From the NCBI GenBank assembly GCA_023443985.1, contig JAEZSJ010000255.1, positions 1-6,180 of the forward strand: a DNA stretch of 6,180 bases. The letters are read 5' to 3'. The stretch's first letter is position 1, and the number at the start of each line of letters is the position of its first letter. A program made the position numbers and the translations under genes. The notes below the pieces were generated by a model. It was not told where the DNA came from. It saw nothing but the letters and a program-made list of their open reading frames with translations, and searched no databases. Positions 1 to 5,458 of the stretch are shown in pieces. The DNA is from Verrucomicrobiota bacterium (lineage in GTDB: Bacteria; Verrucomicrobiota; Verrucomicrobiia; Opitutales; Opitutaceae).

Positions 1-249
1 GACGTGCTCCGCGTCGCACGCGACGAGCTCGCCACCTGGCCCGAGCCGCTGCTCACCCCGACCGGCTTCCGCGCCTGGGCCAAGCCGCCGCGGCCCGCCG
101 GCAACTGCGGCTACGACTGCGCGACGATGTTCGGCCTGCTCGGCACCGAGCCGCTGCTGTTCCCGGTCGCCGAACCGGAACCGTGGCTGTCTTCGCCGAT
201 CACCTACAAACTCTGGGCCGGCGAACGCCACCGCGCCGCCACCGCGTGA
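1..249 (+). CDS. 3' end of an unrecognised protein (5' truncated)
   Basis: The frame is open from the first base to a TGA at 247-249, giving about 82 residues that I take as the C-terminal part of a larger protein. An in-frame GTG at base 4 is probably internal, because the frame is already open at the window edge. The visible part is rich in Pro and Trp, with a central NCGYDC motif, then FGLLGTEPLLFPV and a short basic tail (ERHRAATA). There is no membrane segment, signal peptide or repeat. Codon use matches the neighbours (G/C at third positions). I do not recognise the family and assign no function. It lies 55 bp upstream of alr on the same strand, so cotranscription is possible, but a 7-bp hairpin sits over its stop codon. 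Confidence 0.6.
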   Translation, partial: DVLRVARDELATWPEPLLTPTGFRAWAKPPRPAGNCGYDCATMFGLLGTEPLLFPVAEPEPWLSSPITYKLWAGERHRAATA

Positions 250-262
250 TTCGGTCACCCGG
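242..262 (+). other. Hairpin over the stop codon of the upstream partial gene
   Basis: CCG (242-244) pairs with CGG (260-262). After a C-C mismatch, GTGA (246-249) pairs with TCAC (255-258), enclosing a 5-nt TTCGG loop. No T-run follows; the next bases are GC-rich. It could weakly limit read-through into alr, but it does not meet the usual rho-independent terminator pattern. Confidence 0.25.
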
Positions 263-304
263 CGCCCCTCCGCCCTGCGTGATCGCCTCCGTCCCCTTTC
301 CCGG

Positions 305-1456
305 ATGAACGCTCCCGACTCCCGCCTGCCCCTGCGTTGCTGGGCCGAAATCGACCTCGGCGCGCTCGAGCGCAACCTCAAGCACATCCGCGCCGCCCTC
401 CCCGCGCGCCTCAAGTACGTCGCCGTGGTCAAGGCCGACGCCTACGGTCACGGTCTCCCGCAGGCCGCCGCGCGCCTCATGCACGCCGGCGCGGATCTCT
501 TCGCCGTGGCCAACGTCGCCGAGGCCACCGCACTGCGCGAGCTCGGGCCCGGCTGGCCGATCCTCGTCCTCAGCGCCGTGCTCCCCGAGGAGGATCGCTA
601 CCTGGCCGACTACGAACTCACCGCCGCGGTGTCCTCCCCCGCGGAGGTCGACCGGTTCAACGAACTCGGTCGCCGCGCCGGCCGCCCGATCAGCGTCCAC
701 CTCAAGATCGACACCGGCATGGGCCGCCTCGGCGTCTGGGCCCCGCAGGCCCCCGAGCTCTACGCGAAGATCCGCGCCAGCGAGTTCGTGCGCCTCGACG
801 GAGTCTTCACCCACTTCTCCAGCGCCGACAGCGACTCCAAGTACACCCGCCAGCAGCGTCGCCTCTTCTTGGACACTGTGCGCCGGCTCCCCGGCCTCGA
901 CCGCCGGCGTCTCATCATCCACGCCGACAATTCCGCCGGCCTCGAGACCCTCCAGCGCCGCAGCCCCGTCAACGCCGTGCGCGTCGGCCTCCTGCAGTTC
1001 GGAATCCTCCCCCACCCGAGCTCGATGCTCGCCGCCGTGCACGTCGAGCCGCTCTTCAGCTTCCACGCCCGCGTGGGCCTCGTGAAGCAGCTCCCGCGCG
1101 GCACCGCCGTGAGCTACAACCGCACCTACACTCTCACCCGCAACTCCACCGTCGCGATCGTCACCGCCGGCTACGGCGACGGCATCCCGCTCTCCTGCAG
1201 CAGCCGCGCCGAGGTCCTCGTCCGCGGGAAACGTTGCCCCGTGCTCGGCCGCGTCACGATGGACCAGACCATCGTCGACGTGACCGACAACCCCGGCGTC
1301 GCCGTCGGCGACCATGTCACGCTCGTCGGCCGGCAGGCGGACGAGGAGATCACCGTCACCGAGTTCGCCGACTGGGCCGAGACGATCCCGTACGAGATCC
1401 TCTGCTCGGTGACCAAGCGTGTGCCCCGCGTCTACCGCACCACGTTGGGCACCTGA
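305..1456 (+). CDS. alr: Alanine racemase, PLP-dependent (EC 5.1.1.1)
   Basis: This cytoplasmic enzyme interconverts L- and D-alanine and supplies D-Ala for peptidoglycan. The 383-residue length is normal for the family. Residues 38-50 carry the PLP site VVKADAYGHG, with Lys43 as the Schiff-base lysine. The KIDTGMGRLG block is at 134-143 and includes the arginine that contacts PLP or the phenolic oxygen (Arg141). SYNRTYT at 270-276 holds the second catalytic base, Tyr271. GYGDGIP is at 289-295, the substrate-site TMD at 318-320, and the conserved end ETIPYEILCSVTKRVPRVY at 359-377. Together these show the N-terminal TIM barrel and C-terminal beta domain are both complete. The ATG at 305 puts the WAEIDLGAL block at the expected distance from the N-terminus. 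No Shine-Dalgarno sequence precedes it. A terminator candidate lies directly downstream. Nothing suggests loss of function. The family call is near certain; its being the only racemase in the genome is unknown. Confidence 0.97.
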   Translation: MNAPDSRLPLRCWAEIDLGALERNLKHIRAALPARLKYVAVVKADAYGHGLPQAAARLMHAGADLFAVANVAEATALRELGPGWPILVLSAVLPEEDRYLADYELTAAVSSPAEVDRFNELGRRAGRPISVHLKIDTGMGRLGVWAPQAPELYAKIRASEFVRLDGVFTHFSSADSDSKYTRQQRRLFLDTVRRLPGLDRRRLIIHADNSAGLETLQRRSPVNAVRVGLLQFGILPHPSSMLAAVHVEPLFSFHARVGLVKQLPRGTAVSYNRTYTLTRNSTVAIVTAGYGDGIPLSCSSRAEVLVRGKRCPVLGRVTMDQTIVDVTDNPGVAVGDHVTLVGRQADEEITVTEFADWAETIPYEILCSVTKRVPRVYRTTLGT

Positions 1457-1465
1457 CCGGCGGCT

Positions 1466-1492
1466 GTCTCCACCTCGTGGGGAGATTGTTTT
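1466..1492 (+). terminator. Rho-independent terminator after alr
   Basis: TCTCC (1467-1471) pairs with GGAGA (1481-1485). The stem extends, after an unpaired A, through CC (1473-1474) with GG (1479-1480), leaving a TCGT loop. The T-rich run TTGTTTT (1486-1492) follows at once. It starts 10 bp after the alr stop codon, where a terminator is expected, and it separates alr from the cassette that follows. Confidence 0.6.
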
Positions 1493-1519
1493 GACCGGCC
1501 CGCCCGCCCGCGAGATAAA
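1491..1519 (+). promoter_or_regulatory. Candidate sigma70-type promoter for the cysteine-cluster/repeat cassette
   Basis: TTGACC (1491-1496) matches the -35 consensus at 5 of 6 positions. GATAAA (1514-1519) matches TATAAT at 4 of 6. The spacer is exactly 17 nt. GATAAA sits in one of the few AT-rich patches of this GC-rich stretch. It would start transcription near 1526, giving a leader of roughly 57 nt before the ATG at 1583. The -35 box overlaps the last T bases of the alr terminator, a compact arrangement that fits a separate transcription unit. The call is by pattern only. Confidence 0.42.
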
Positions 1520-1582
1520 CACCGGCGCCCGACCACGCGCCCCGCCGGCTTTGTATCTCCGCCCCGAACACACTGCTGTCCC

Positions 1583-2293
1583 ATGGAACTTCCCGTGCAG
1601 AAGCGAGGACTCGTCCGGGGCTCGGCGTTCGGGTTCACCTGCCATCGATGCCTCGGCTGCTGCCGCCACAAGCGGATCCAGCTCAACCCGTACGAGATCG
1701 CACGCCTCGCGAGGAACCGGGGCACCTCCACGACCGGCTTCATCACCGCCTTCACCACGGCCGGCGGGTCCATTCTCAGGGCGCAGGAGGAAGGTGCCTG
1801 CGTGTTCCTCGGCTCCGACGGCTGTCTGGTCCATCCCGACCGCCCTCTGGTGTGCCGCCTCTACCCGCTCGGCCGCCACGTCGACCTCTCCGGCGGCGAG
1901 ACGTTCTCCCTGTTCGCCATCGAGCCCGGAAGCAGAAGCCTGATCGACGAGCACGGAGTGGTCGCCACCTACCTCGACGCGCAAGGGGCGGCGCCGTTCA
2001 TGCATGCCGCCGACCGGTACTATGCTTTGCTCCGCGACCTCCTCGAGACGCTCGTCCGCGAGGCGGACGGGGAACCGGAGGAACCGGCCGTGCTGGCGAC
2101 CGTCGCGGAGATCGCGGCGGGCGACGACAGCCGCCACGACCTGTCGCGCATCGACATGGACCGGGCCGTCGCACAGTATTGCTCCGCTCATCACCTCGCC
2201 GAACCGCCGGAACTCGACGCCCGCATGGAGCTCCACATCCGGGCCCTCCGCGAATGGACCTCCGCGCAACCACCTCCCACGACTTGCCCATGA
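1583..2293 (+). CDS. YkgJ/FliB-like CxxCxxCC cysteine-cluster protein
   Basis: This 236-residue soluble protein has the hallmark of the CxxCxxCC family (annotated as a putative zinc- or iron-chelating domain). Near the N-terminus, Cys20-x2-Cys23-x2-Cys26-Cys27 lies in the context FTCHRCLGCCRHKRIQL. After about 45 residues a second set follows: Cys73, Cys81 and Cys91, the last in the typical RPLVCRLYPLG block. These seven cysteines probably hold an Fe-S or other metal centre. From about residue 115 to 236 the protein is a less conserved, mainly helical, acidic region. There is no signal peptide, so it should be cytoplasmic. Most family members have no known role; the lysine N-methylase of flagellin, FliB, carries this domain, so protein modification is one possibility. 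No Shine-Dalgarno is seen. The stop overlaps the next start as ATGA, implying translational coupling with the exported repeat protein. The family is confident; the activity is unknown. Confidence 0.9.
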   Translation: MELPVQKRGLVRGSAFGFTCHRCLGCCRHKRIQLNPYEIARLARNRGTSTTGFITAFTTAGGSILRAQEEGACVFLGSDGCLVHPDRPLVCRLYPLGRHVDLSGGETFSLFAIEPGSRSLIDEHGVVATYLDAQGAAPFMHAADRYYALLRDLLETLVREADGEPEEPAVLATVAEIAAGDDSRHDLSRIDMDRAVAQYCSAHHLAEPPELDARMELHIRALREWTSAQPPPTTCP

Positions 2294-2697
2294 ACACACA
2301 CCACACCCCGCGCCCGCTGACCCGCAAGATCGCCATCGCCACCATCGCCGCGTCGCTCGGCGTCTCGCTCGGGTTCCCCGTTGGGGAAGTCCTCGCCGCC
2401 GACGACGGCTCGCGCCCCGCCTCCGCGCAATCCCGACACTCCAGGGACCGCGCGCCCGCCGACCCGGACAAGGGCTCGTCCAATCAGGCCAAGTTCAAAG
2501 ACACCTCCTCCAACCAGGGGAAATTCCGAGATACTTCGTCCAACCAGGGCAAGTTCCGGGACACCTCGTCCAACCAAGGAAAGTTCCGGGACGCTTCGTC
2601 CAATCAAGGAAAGTTTCGGGACGCCTCCGCCAACCAGATGAAGCTTCGCCCGGAGGCTGATGCGCCGCAGAACGCCGCGGCCGACAGAGGCCGCTGA
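2290..2697 (+). CDS. Exported tandem-decapeptide repeat protein (SSNQGKFRD repeats), candidate modified substrate
   Basis: The start ATG (2290-2292) overlaps the TGA of the upstream gene by ATGA, and the frame gives 135 residues ending at TGA 2695-2697. Residues 1-36 look like a Sec signal peptide: basic n-region (RPLTRK), hydrophobic core of about residues 14-32, and a likely cut after VLA (34-36), before ADDG. A short polar linker with Arg, Ser and Asp (37-62) follows. Residues 63-112 are five tandem decapeptides of consensus SSNQGKFRD[T/A]; residues 113-122 (SANQMKLRPE) are a degenerate sixth. A short tail ends NAAADRGR. The mature chain has no Cys, His or Trp, so metal binding is unlikely; it should be unstructured and highly polar. 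Each repeat keeps Asn-Gln, one Lys and, in five of six, Phe two positions after the variable residue. I know no named family for it. Coupling to the CxxCxxCC gene suggests a substrate or partner. A surface or periplasmic structural role without modification is the main alternative. Confidence 0.85.
   Translation: MNTHHTPRPLTRKIAIATIAASLGVSLGFPVGEVLAADDGSRPASAQSRHSRDRAPADPDKGSSNQAKFKDTSSNQGKFRDTSSNQGKFRDTSSNQGKFRDASSNQGKFRDASANQMKLRPEADAPQNAAADRGR
2476..2655 (+). repeat. Six tandem 30-bp units coding decapeptides
   Basis: The units start at 2476, 2506, 2536, 2566, 2596 and 2626, each exactly 30 bp. The peptides are SSNQAKFKDT, SSNQGKFRDT (twice), SSNQGKFRDA (twice) and SANQMKLRPE. The copies differ mostly at synonymous positions: Gln is CAG or CAA, Gly is GGG, GGC or GGA, Phe is TTC or TTT, Arg is CGA or CGG, and Asp is GAC or GAT. 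This points to selection on the peptide and not to very recent DNA amplification. There are no spacers, so it is not a CRISPR array. Confidence 0.95.
2677..2694 (+). other. GC hairpin immediately before the stop of the repeat gene
   Basis: GCGGCC (2677-2682) and GGCCGC (2689-2694) form a perfect 6-bp stem with loop GACAGA, ending just before the TGA at 2695. There is no T-run after it, so it is not a classical terminator. It could slow a ribosome or protect a 3' end, or be chance in GC-rich DNA. Confidence 0.3.
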
Positions 2698-2869
2698 CCG
2701 CCGCCCACCCGCGCCCCGAGGCAACGCCGCGCCGCCGCGCCCGCTTCCGCCGGACTTGGTCGCGGCATCGTTCGGTAGCAGCCCGTAAAAATCCCCGCGA
2801 TCCCCCCGCGGTCGGCGCCCCGCATCGACAGACGCACCACGACGATCAGATCATGGACGCCTCCAGCCC
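2698..2869. other. Intergenic region between repeat gene and CAP-domain gene
   Basis: This is 172 bp without a convincing gene. It includes an AT-rich patch, GTAAAAAT (2785-2792), and just after it a 5-bp inverted repeat, CCGCG (2795-2799) with CGCGG (2807-2811). I found no well-spaced -35/-10 pair and no T-tailed hairpin. The promoter of the CAP-domain gene may lie here but cannot be placed. Confidence 0.4.
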
Positions 2870-5002
2870 ATGGCCTCCACCCCGCTGCGTCCCACCCTCC
2901 TCCGCCTCGCGCTCGGCGGCGCGCTGATCCTCCCTCCCGCGCTCCACGCCTGGACCCCTGGCACCGGCGACCCGGATGCCGTCGAGGGCTTCACCGTCGC
3001 CGCCACCGAGCGCATCGACGTCCTCGCGTTCTACAACACCGTCTACGCCGCCTCCGAGGACTTCGCCGCCAACATGGCCTGGACCGGTGATGTCGCCGCG
3101 GGCGCCGCCGGCACGACCAGCGGGGCGTTCAAGGACGACATCCGGCGTCGTATCAACTTCTTCCGCGCACTGTGCGGCCTGCCCGCCGACATCGTCTTCG
3201 ATCCGCTCAAGAGCGCCAAGGATCAGGCCGCCGCGCTGATGTTCTCCGCCAACCGCGGTCTCAGCCACTCCCCTCCCACGAACTGGCAGTTCTACTCCCC
3301 CGACGGGGCGCAGGCCGCCGGAAACTCCAACATCGCCCTCGGCAACTACGGCCCCGATGCCATCGACGCCTACATCCGCGACGACGGCGCCAACAACACC
3401 GTCGTCGGCCACCGCCGCTGGCTGCTCTACTCCCGCGCGCGGGTCATGGGCACCGGCGACGTTCCCGAGACCGGAACCTACGGCAGTCCGGGCTGGTATG
3501 CCGCCGCCAACGCCTGCTGGGTCATCGGCGAGTTCAAGCCTCCCGCCGCCGCCGCGTTCGTCGCCTGGCCGAACCGGGGCTACTGCCCCATCGATCTCGT
3601 CCCGGCCCGTTGGTCCCTCTCCCATCCCGACGCCAACTTCCGCGCCGCCACCGTCACCCTCGCGCAGGGCACCAGCAACATTCCCGTCACCATCCTTTCG
3701 CACTCCGATACCGGATACGGCGACAACACCATCGTCTTCGAGCCCCAGTCGCTGCCCGCCGCCGCGCCGTCCGATATTCCGTTCACCGTCACGGTCGCGG
3801 GCCTCACCGGCACGGGCGTGCCGGCCACCTACACCTACAACGTCACGCTCTTCGATCCCGGCGTGCTCGGGATGAGCGTGGCCGTCGCCGGCCCCGCCAC
3901 CCCGCCCACCACCGGCGCCGCGTACACCTTCACCCCCGTCCCGCAGGCCGACGCCTATGAACTGCGCGTCTCCGCCACCTCCGCCTCGCCGTGGACCGAG
4001 GGCGCCGAGGACGCCACCGCCACACTCGTCCAGGCCGTCACCACCGGCAGCTACCCGCTCCGCACCACCGCCTACAAGCGCTCCGGCAACAAGGCCTTCC
4101 ACCTCGCCTTCCCCGACTGGAACAACCAGTCGTTCGTCGTCCTGCGCGACCTCATCCCCACCGCGGATAGCCAACTCCAGTTTGCCGACCGCGCCTTCTT
4201 CGCGGCGACCACGACCACGCTCTCCGCCGAGGTCTCCACCGACAATGGCAACACTTGGACGAGCGTCTGGAGCCGCCCCGGTGTCGGCCTGAGCAGCGTC
4301 GACTGGGACCCCGCGTTCCTCGTCCGCTCGGTGAGCCTCTCCCCCTACGCCGGCCAACTGCTCCGCGTGCGCTTCATCCTCCGCTCCAACAATGCCGCGG
4401 CGGTCATCGATGCCGCGGACAACTGCGGCTTCTACGTCGACGACATCGCCGTCACCCACGCCACCCGGCTGGTCGACACCGCGACCACCGCGCTCCCCGG
4501 CGGCGCCACCGGTTTCACCCTCGAGGTCGCCACCGCCGGAGCCCCGCTGGTCGCCGGCGACACCTACATCCTCCGTATTCGCCCGCAGGTCGGCACCCGT
4601 TGGTTCGGCGACGGGCCCGTGCTGGCGGTCGCGCCCACCCGCGCCACCGGCTACGCCGCCTGGGCCGCCGCACAGACGCCCGCCCTCGAGGGCGGCCCGC
4701 TGGACGACCACGACCACGACGGCCTGTCCAATTGTGTCGAATACGCCTTCGGGCTTGACCCCGTCCGCCCCACCCCGGCCTCCGCCCTCCCCACGGCGAC
4801 CGTCTCCGGCGACACCTTCGGCTTCACGTTCACCTCGCCCGAGGGGCGCAGCGACGTGGCCTACGCCGCCCAATGGTCGACCGACCTCGTCACTTGGACC
4901 GACCTCCCCGACACCGGCGACGGAGCGACCCACCTCTTCCGCGTCGACACCGCCGGCCGCCCGCGGCTGTTCGTCCGGCATGTCATCGCCGTCGCACCCT
5001 GA
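2870..5002 (+). CDS. Secreted multidomain protein with N-terminal CAP (SCP/PR-1) domain
   Basis: The product is 710 residues. Residues 1-26 are a Sec signal peptide (basic start, core LRLALGGALILPPAL, cut after LHA). Residues about 48-215 form a CAP domain: RRRINFFRALCGLP (92-105), then a helix with DQAAALMF, LSHSPP with His133, NSNIALG (152-158) and NNTVVGHRRWLLY with His181 (175-187). Both cavity histidines are present, but the usual GEN Glu is replaced in NSN. Residues about 220-370 are beta-rich and fibronectin-III/Ig-like near 330-370. Residues about 370-530 look like a MAM or 'choice-of-anchor' beta-sandwich (STDNGNTWTSVW; FYVDDIAV). Another Fn3-like segment follows (531-590). Residues 613-624 fit a 12-residue EF-hand-type loop (D613, D615, D617, G618, E624), running into EYAFGLDP and a C-terminal beta module. 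It is expected outside the cytoplasm. Some bacterial CAP proteins bind ligands or act extracellularly, but the substrate here is unknown. The ATG at 2870 gives a proper signal peptide; no Shine-Dalgarno is seen. Confidence 0.9.
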   Translation: MASTPLRPTLLRLALGGALILPPALHAWTPGTGDPDAVEGFTVAATERIDVLAFYNTVYAASEDFAANMAWTGDVAAGAAGTTSGAFKDDIRRRINFFRALCGLPADIVFDPLKSAKDQAAALMFSANRGLSHSPPTNWQFYSPDGAQAAGNSNIALGNYGPDAIDAYIRDDGANNTVVGHRRWLLYSRARVMGTGDVPETGTYGSPGWYAAANACWVIGEFKPPAAAAFVAWPNRGYCPIDLVPARWSLSHPDANFRAATVTLAQGTSNIPVTILSHSDTGYGDNTIVFEPQSLPAAAPSDIPFTVTVAGLTGTGVPATYTYNVTLFDPGVLGMSVAVAGPATPPTTGAAYTFTPVPQADAYELRVSATSASPWTEGAEDATATLVQAVTTGSYPLRTTAYKRSGNKAFHLAFPDWNNQSFVVLRDLIPTADSQLQFADRAFFAATTTTLSAEVSTDNGNTWTSVWSRPGVGLSSVDWDPAFLVRSVSLSPYAGQLLRVRFILRSNNAAAVIDAADNCGFYVDDIAVTHATRLVDTATTALPGGATGFTLEVATAGAPLVAGDTYILRIRPQVGTRWFGDGPVLAVAPTRATGYAAWAAAQTPALEGGPLDDHDHDGLSNCVEYAFGLDPVRPTPASALPTATVSGDTFGFTFTSPEGRSDVAYAAQWSTDLVTWTDLPDTGDGATHLFRVDTAGRPRLFVRHVIAVAP

Positions 5003-5006
5003 CCGG

Positions 5007-5026
5007 GGCGCGTCGTCGCCATTTTC
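5007..5026 (+). terminator. Weak terminator candidate after the CAP-domain gene
   Basis: GGCG (5007-5010) pairs with CGCC (5017-5020) over a 6-nt loop and is followed by ATTTTCT. It starts 4 bp after the stop codon. The stem is only four G-C pairs and the T-run is short and interrupted, so this is a tentative call from position and pattern. Confidence 0.3.
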
Positions 5027-5038
5027 TCGATTCGGCTG

Positions 5039-5077
5039 GGTGGCGGAACCGGGCTCCGGCGCCAAGGATCCGCCACC
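5039..5077. repeat. Perfect 9-bp inverted repeat
   Basis: GGTGGCGGA (5039-5047) is the exact reverse complement of TCCGCCACC (5069-5077), with 21 nt between them. The interval can itself fold by CCGG (5049-5052) with CCGG (5056-5059). No T-run lies on either side, so it is not a standard terminator. It could be an intergenic palindromic element or a protein-binding site. Confidence 0.6.
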
Positions 5078-5159
5078 GCCGCCCGCAAAACGCGACTTTC
5101 GTCCCGTCGGCCTTGACAAAACTCATTTGGCGGGCCTCCTGCAAGGGAGCATTCTCGCC

Positions 5160-5243
5160 ATGATCCGCCGAACCACAATCCCTCGACCACTGGATGACGC
5201 CCATTGCGTCATCTTTCCGGGTACGCCCGGTTCTGTGTCCTGA
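5160..5243 (+). CDS. Possible 27-aa small ORF (doubtful)
   Basis: ATG (5160-5162) to TGA (5241-5243) encodes a 27-residue peptide starting MIRRTTIPRPLDD. It is noted because a Shine-Dalgarno-like GGGAG (5145-5149) precedes it by 10 nt, rare in this window, and a TTGACA (5113-5118) lies further upstream. Against it, the peptide has no hydrophobic segment or recognisable motif, and two perfect hairpins (5193-5213, 5217-5230) lie inside it. A leader peptide overlapping an RNA structure is possible but unsupported by any bias in amino-acid content. Confidence 0.15.
   Translation: MIRRTTIPRPLDDAHCVIFPGTPGSVS
5193..5230 (+). promoter_or_regulatory. Two adjacent perfect hairpins, possible RNA element or operator
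   Basis: GATGACGC (5193-5200) and GCGTCATC (5206-5213) form an 8-bp stem with loop CCATT. Three bases later CCGGG (5217-5221) and CCCGG (5226-5230) form a 5-bp stem with a TACG loop. A further hairpin, GATTG-GAGA-CAATC (5253-5266), with a GNRA-type tetraloop, lies 22 nt downstream. As DNA, the TGACGC/GCGTCA dyad would also suit a dimeric regulator. All lie 190-270 bp before the AKR-like start, so they could belong to its leader. Confidence 0.4.
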
Positions 5244-5458
5244 GATTCCGGCGATTGGAGACAATCTGAGAAGGAAATCGGACCCGGGACCGGGCTAATG
5301 CCTGTCGTGCCGGCGCCGTTCGGCCCCGCACTTCCGCACTGCCGCGGCGCAGCCATCGTCCTCCGCCCGCGGCCCGTGCCTGAACCGCCAAGGACCGCGC
5401 CCGCGGTCGTCCCGTCCCTTCCAGCCATGCCGCCATGCGGCTTCCTCCACTCCGCATC

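Larger units (their letters stand above)
5003..5458. other. 456-bp intergenic region with clustered inverted repeats
   Basis: No convincing gene is seen in this gap between the CAP-domain gene and the AKR-like gene. It contains a 9-bp inverted repeat (5039-5077), a TTGACA box (5113-5118) with no good -10 at 15-18 nt, a GGGAG (5145-5149) placed 10 nt before a 27-codon open frame (5160-5243), and three hairpins (5193-5213, 5217-5230, 5253-5266). The last 150 bp (about 5300-5458) are plain GC-rich sequence in which I see nothing further. The AT-richer, structured middle suggests regulatory or RNA content, but I recognise no known riboswitch or small RNA family. Confidence 0.45.

Noticed and set aside
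200..2299. 699-aa open frame on the minus strand, antisense to alr and the CxxCxxCC gene
   Set aside because: Its translation is low-complexity Gly/Ala/Val/Glu/Asp/Arg, spans two well-supported genes and their promoter/terminator gap, and has no recognisable domain. GC-rich third positions on the plus strand remove stops from this antisense frame.
2476..2655. 30-bp periodicity suggestive of a CRISPR array
   Set aside because: The units are directly adjacent with no spacers, stay in one reading frame and encode conserved decapeptides.
2191..2724. 177-aa minus-strand frame with its own apparent repeats
   Set aside because: The repeats are only the reverse complement of the plus-strand decapeptides; the plus frame has the signal peptide, ATGA coupling and synonymous divergence.
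2795..2811. CCGCG/CGCGG hairpin as a terminator after the repeat gene
   Set aside because: The stem is only 5 bp with a 7-nt C-rich loop, no T-run follows, and it lies about 100 bp after the stop codon.
2846..5119. 757-aa open frame on the minus strand opposite the CAP-domain gene
   Set aside because: It has the same Gly/Arg/Glu/Val-rich antisense signature, while the plus strand has a signal peptide and recognisable domains.
5113..5141. TTGACA as a sigma70 promoter
   Set aside because: At 15-18 nt spacing the candidate -10 hexamers are GC-rich (such as CCTCCT) and do not resemble TATAAT.
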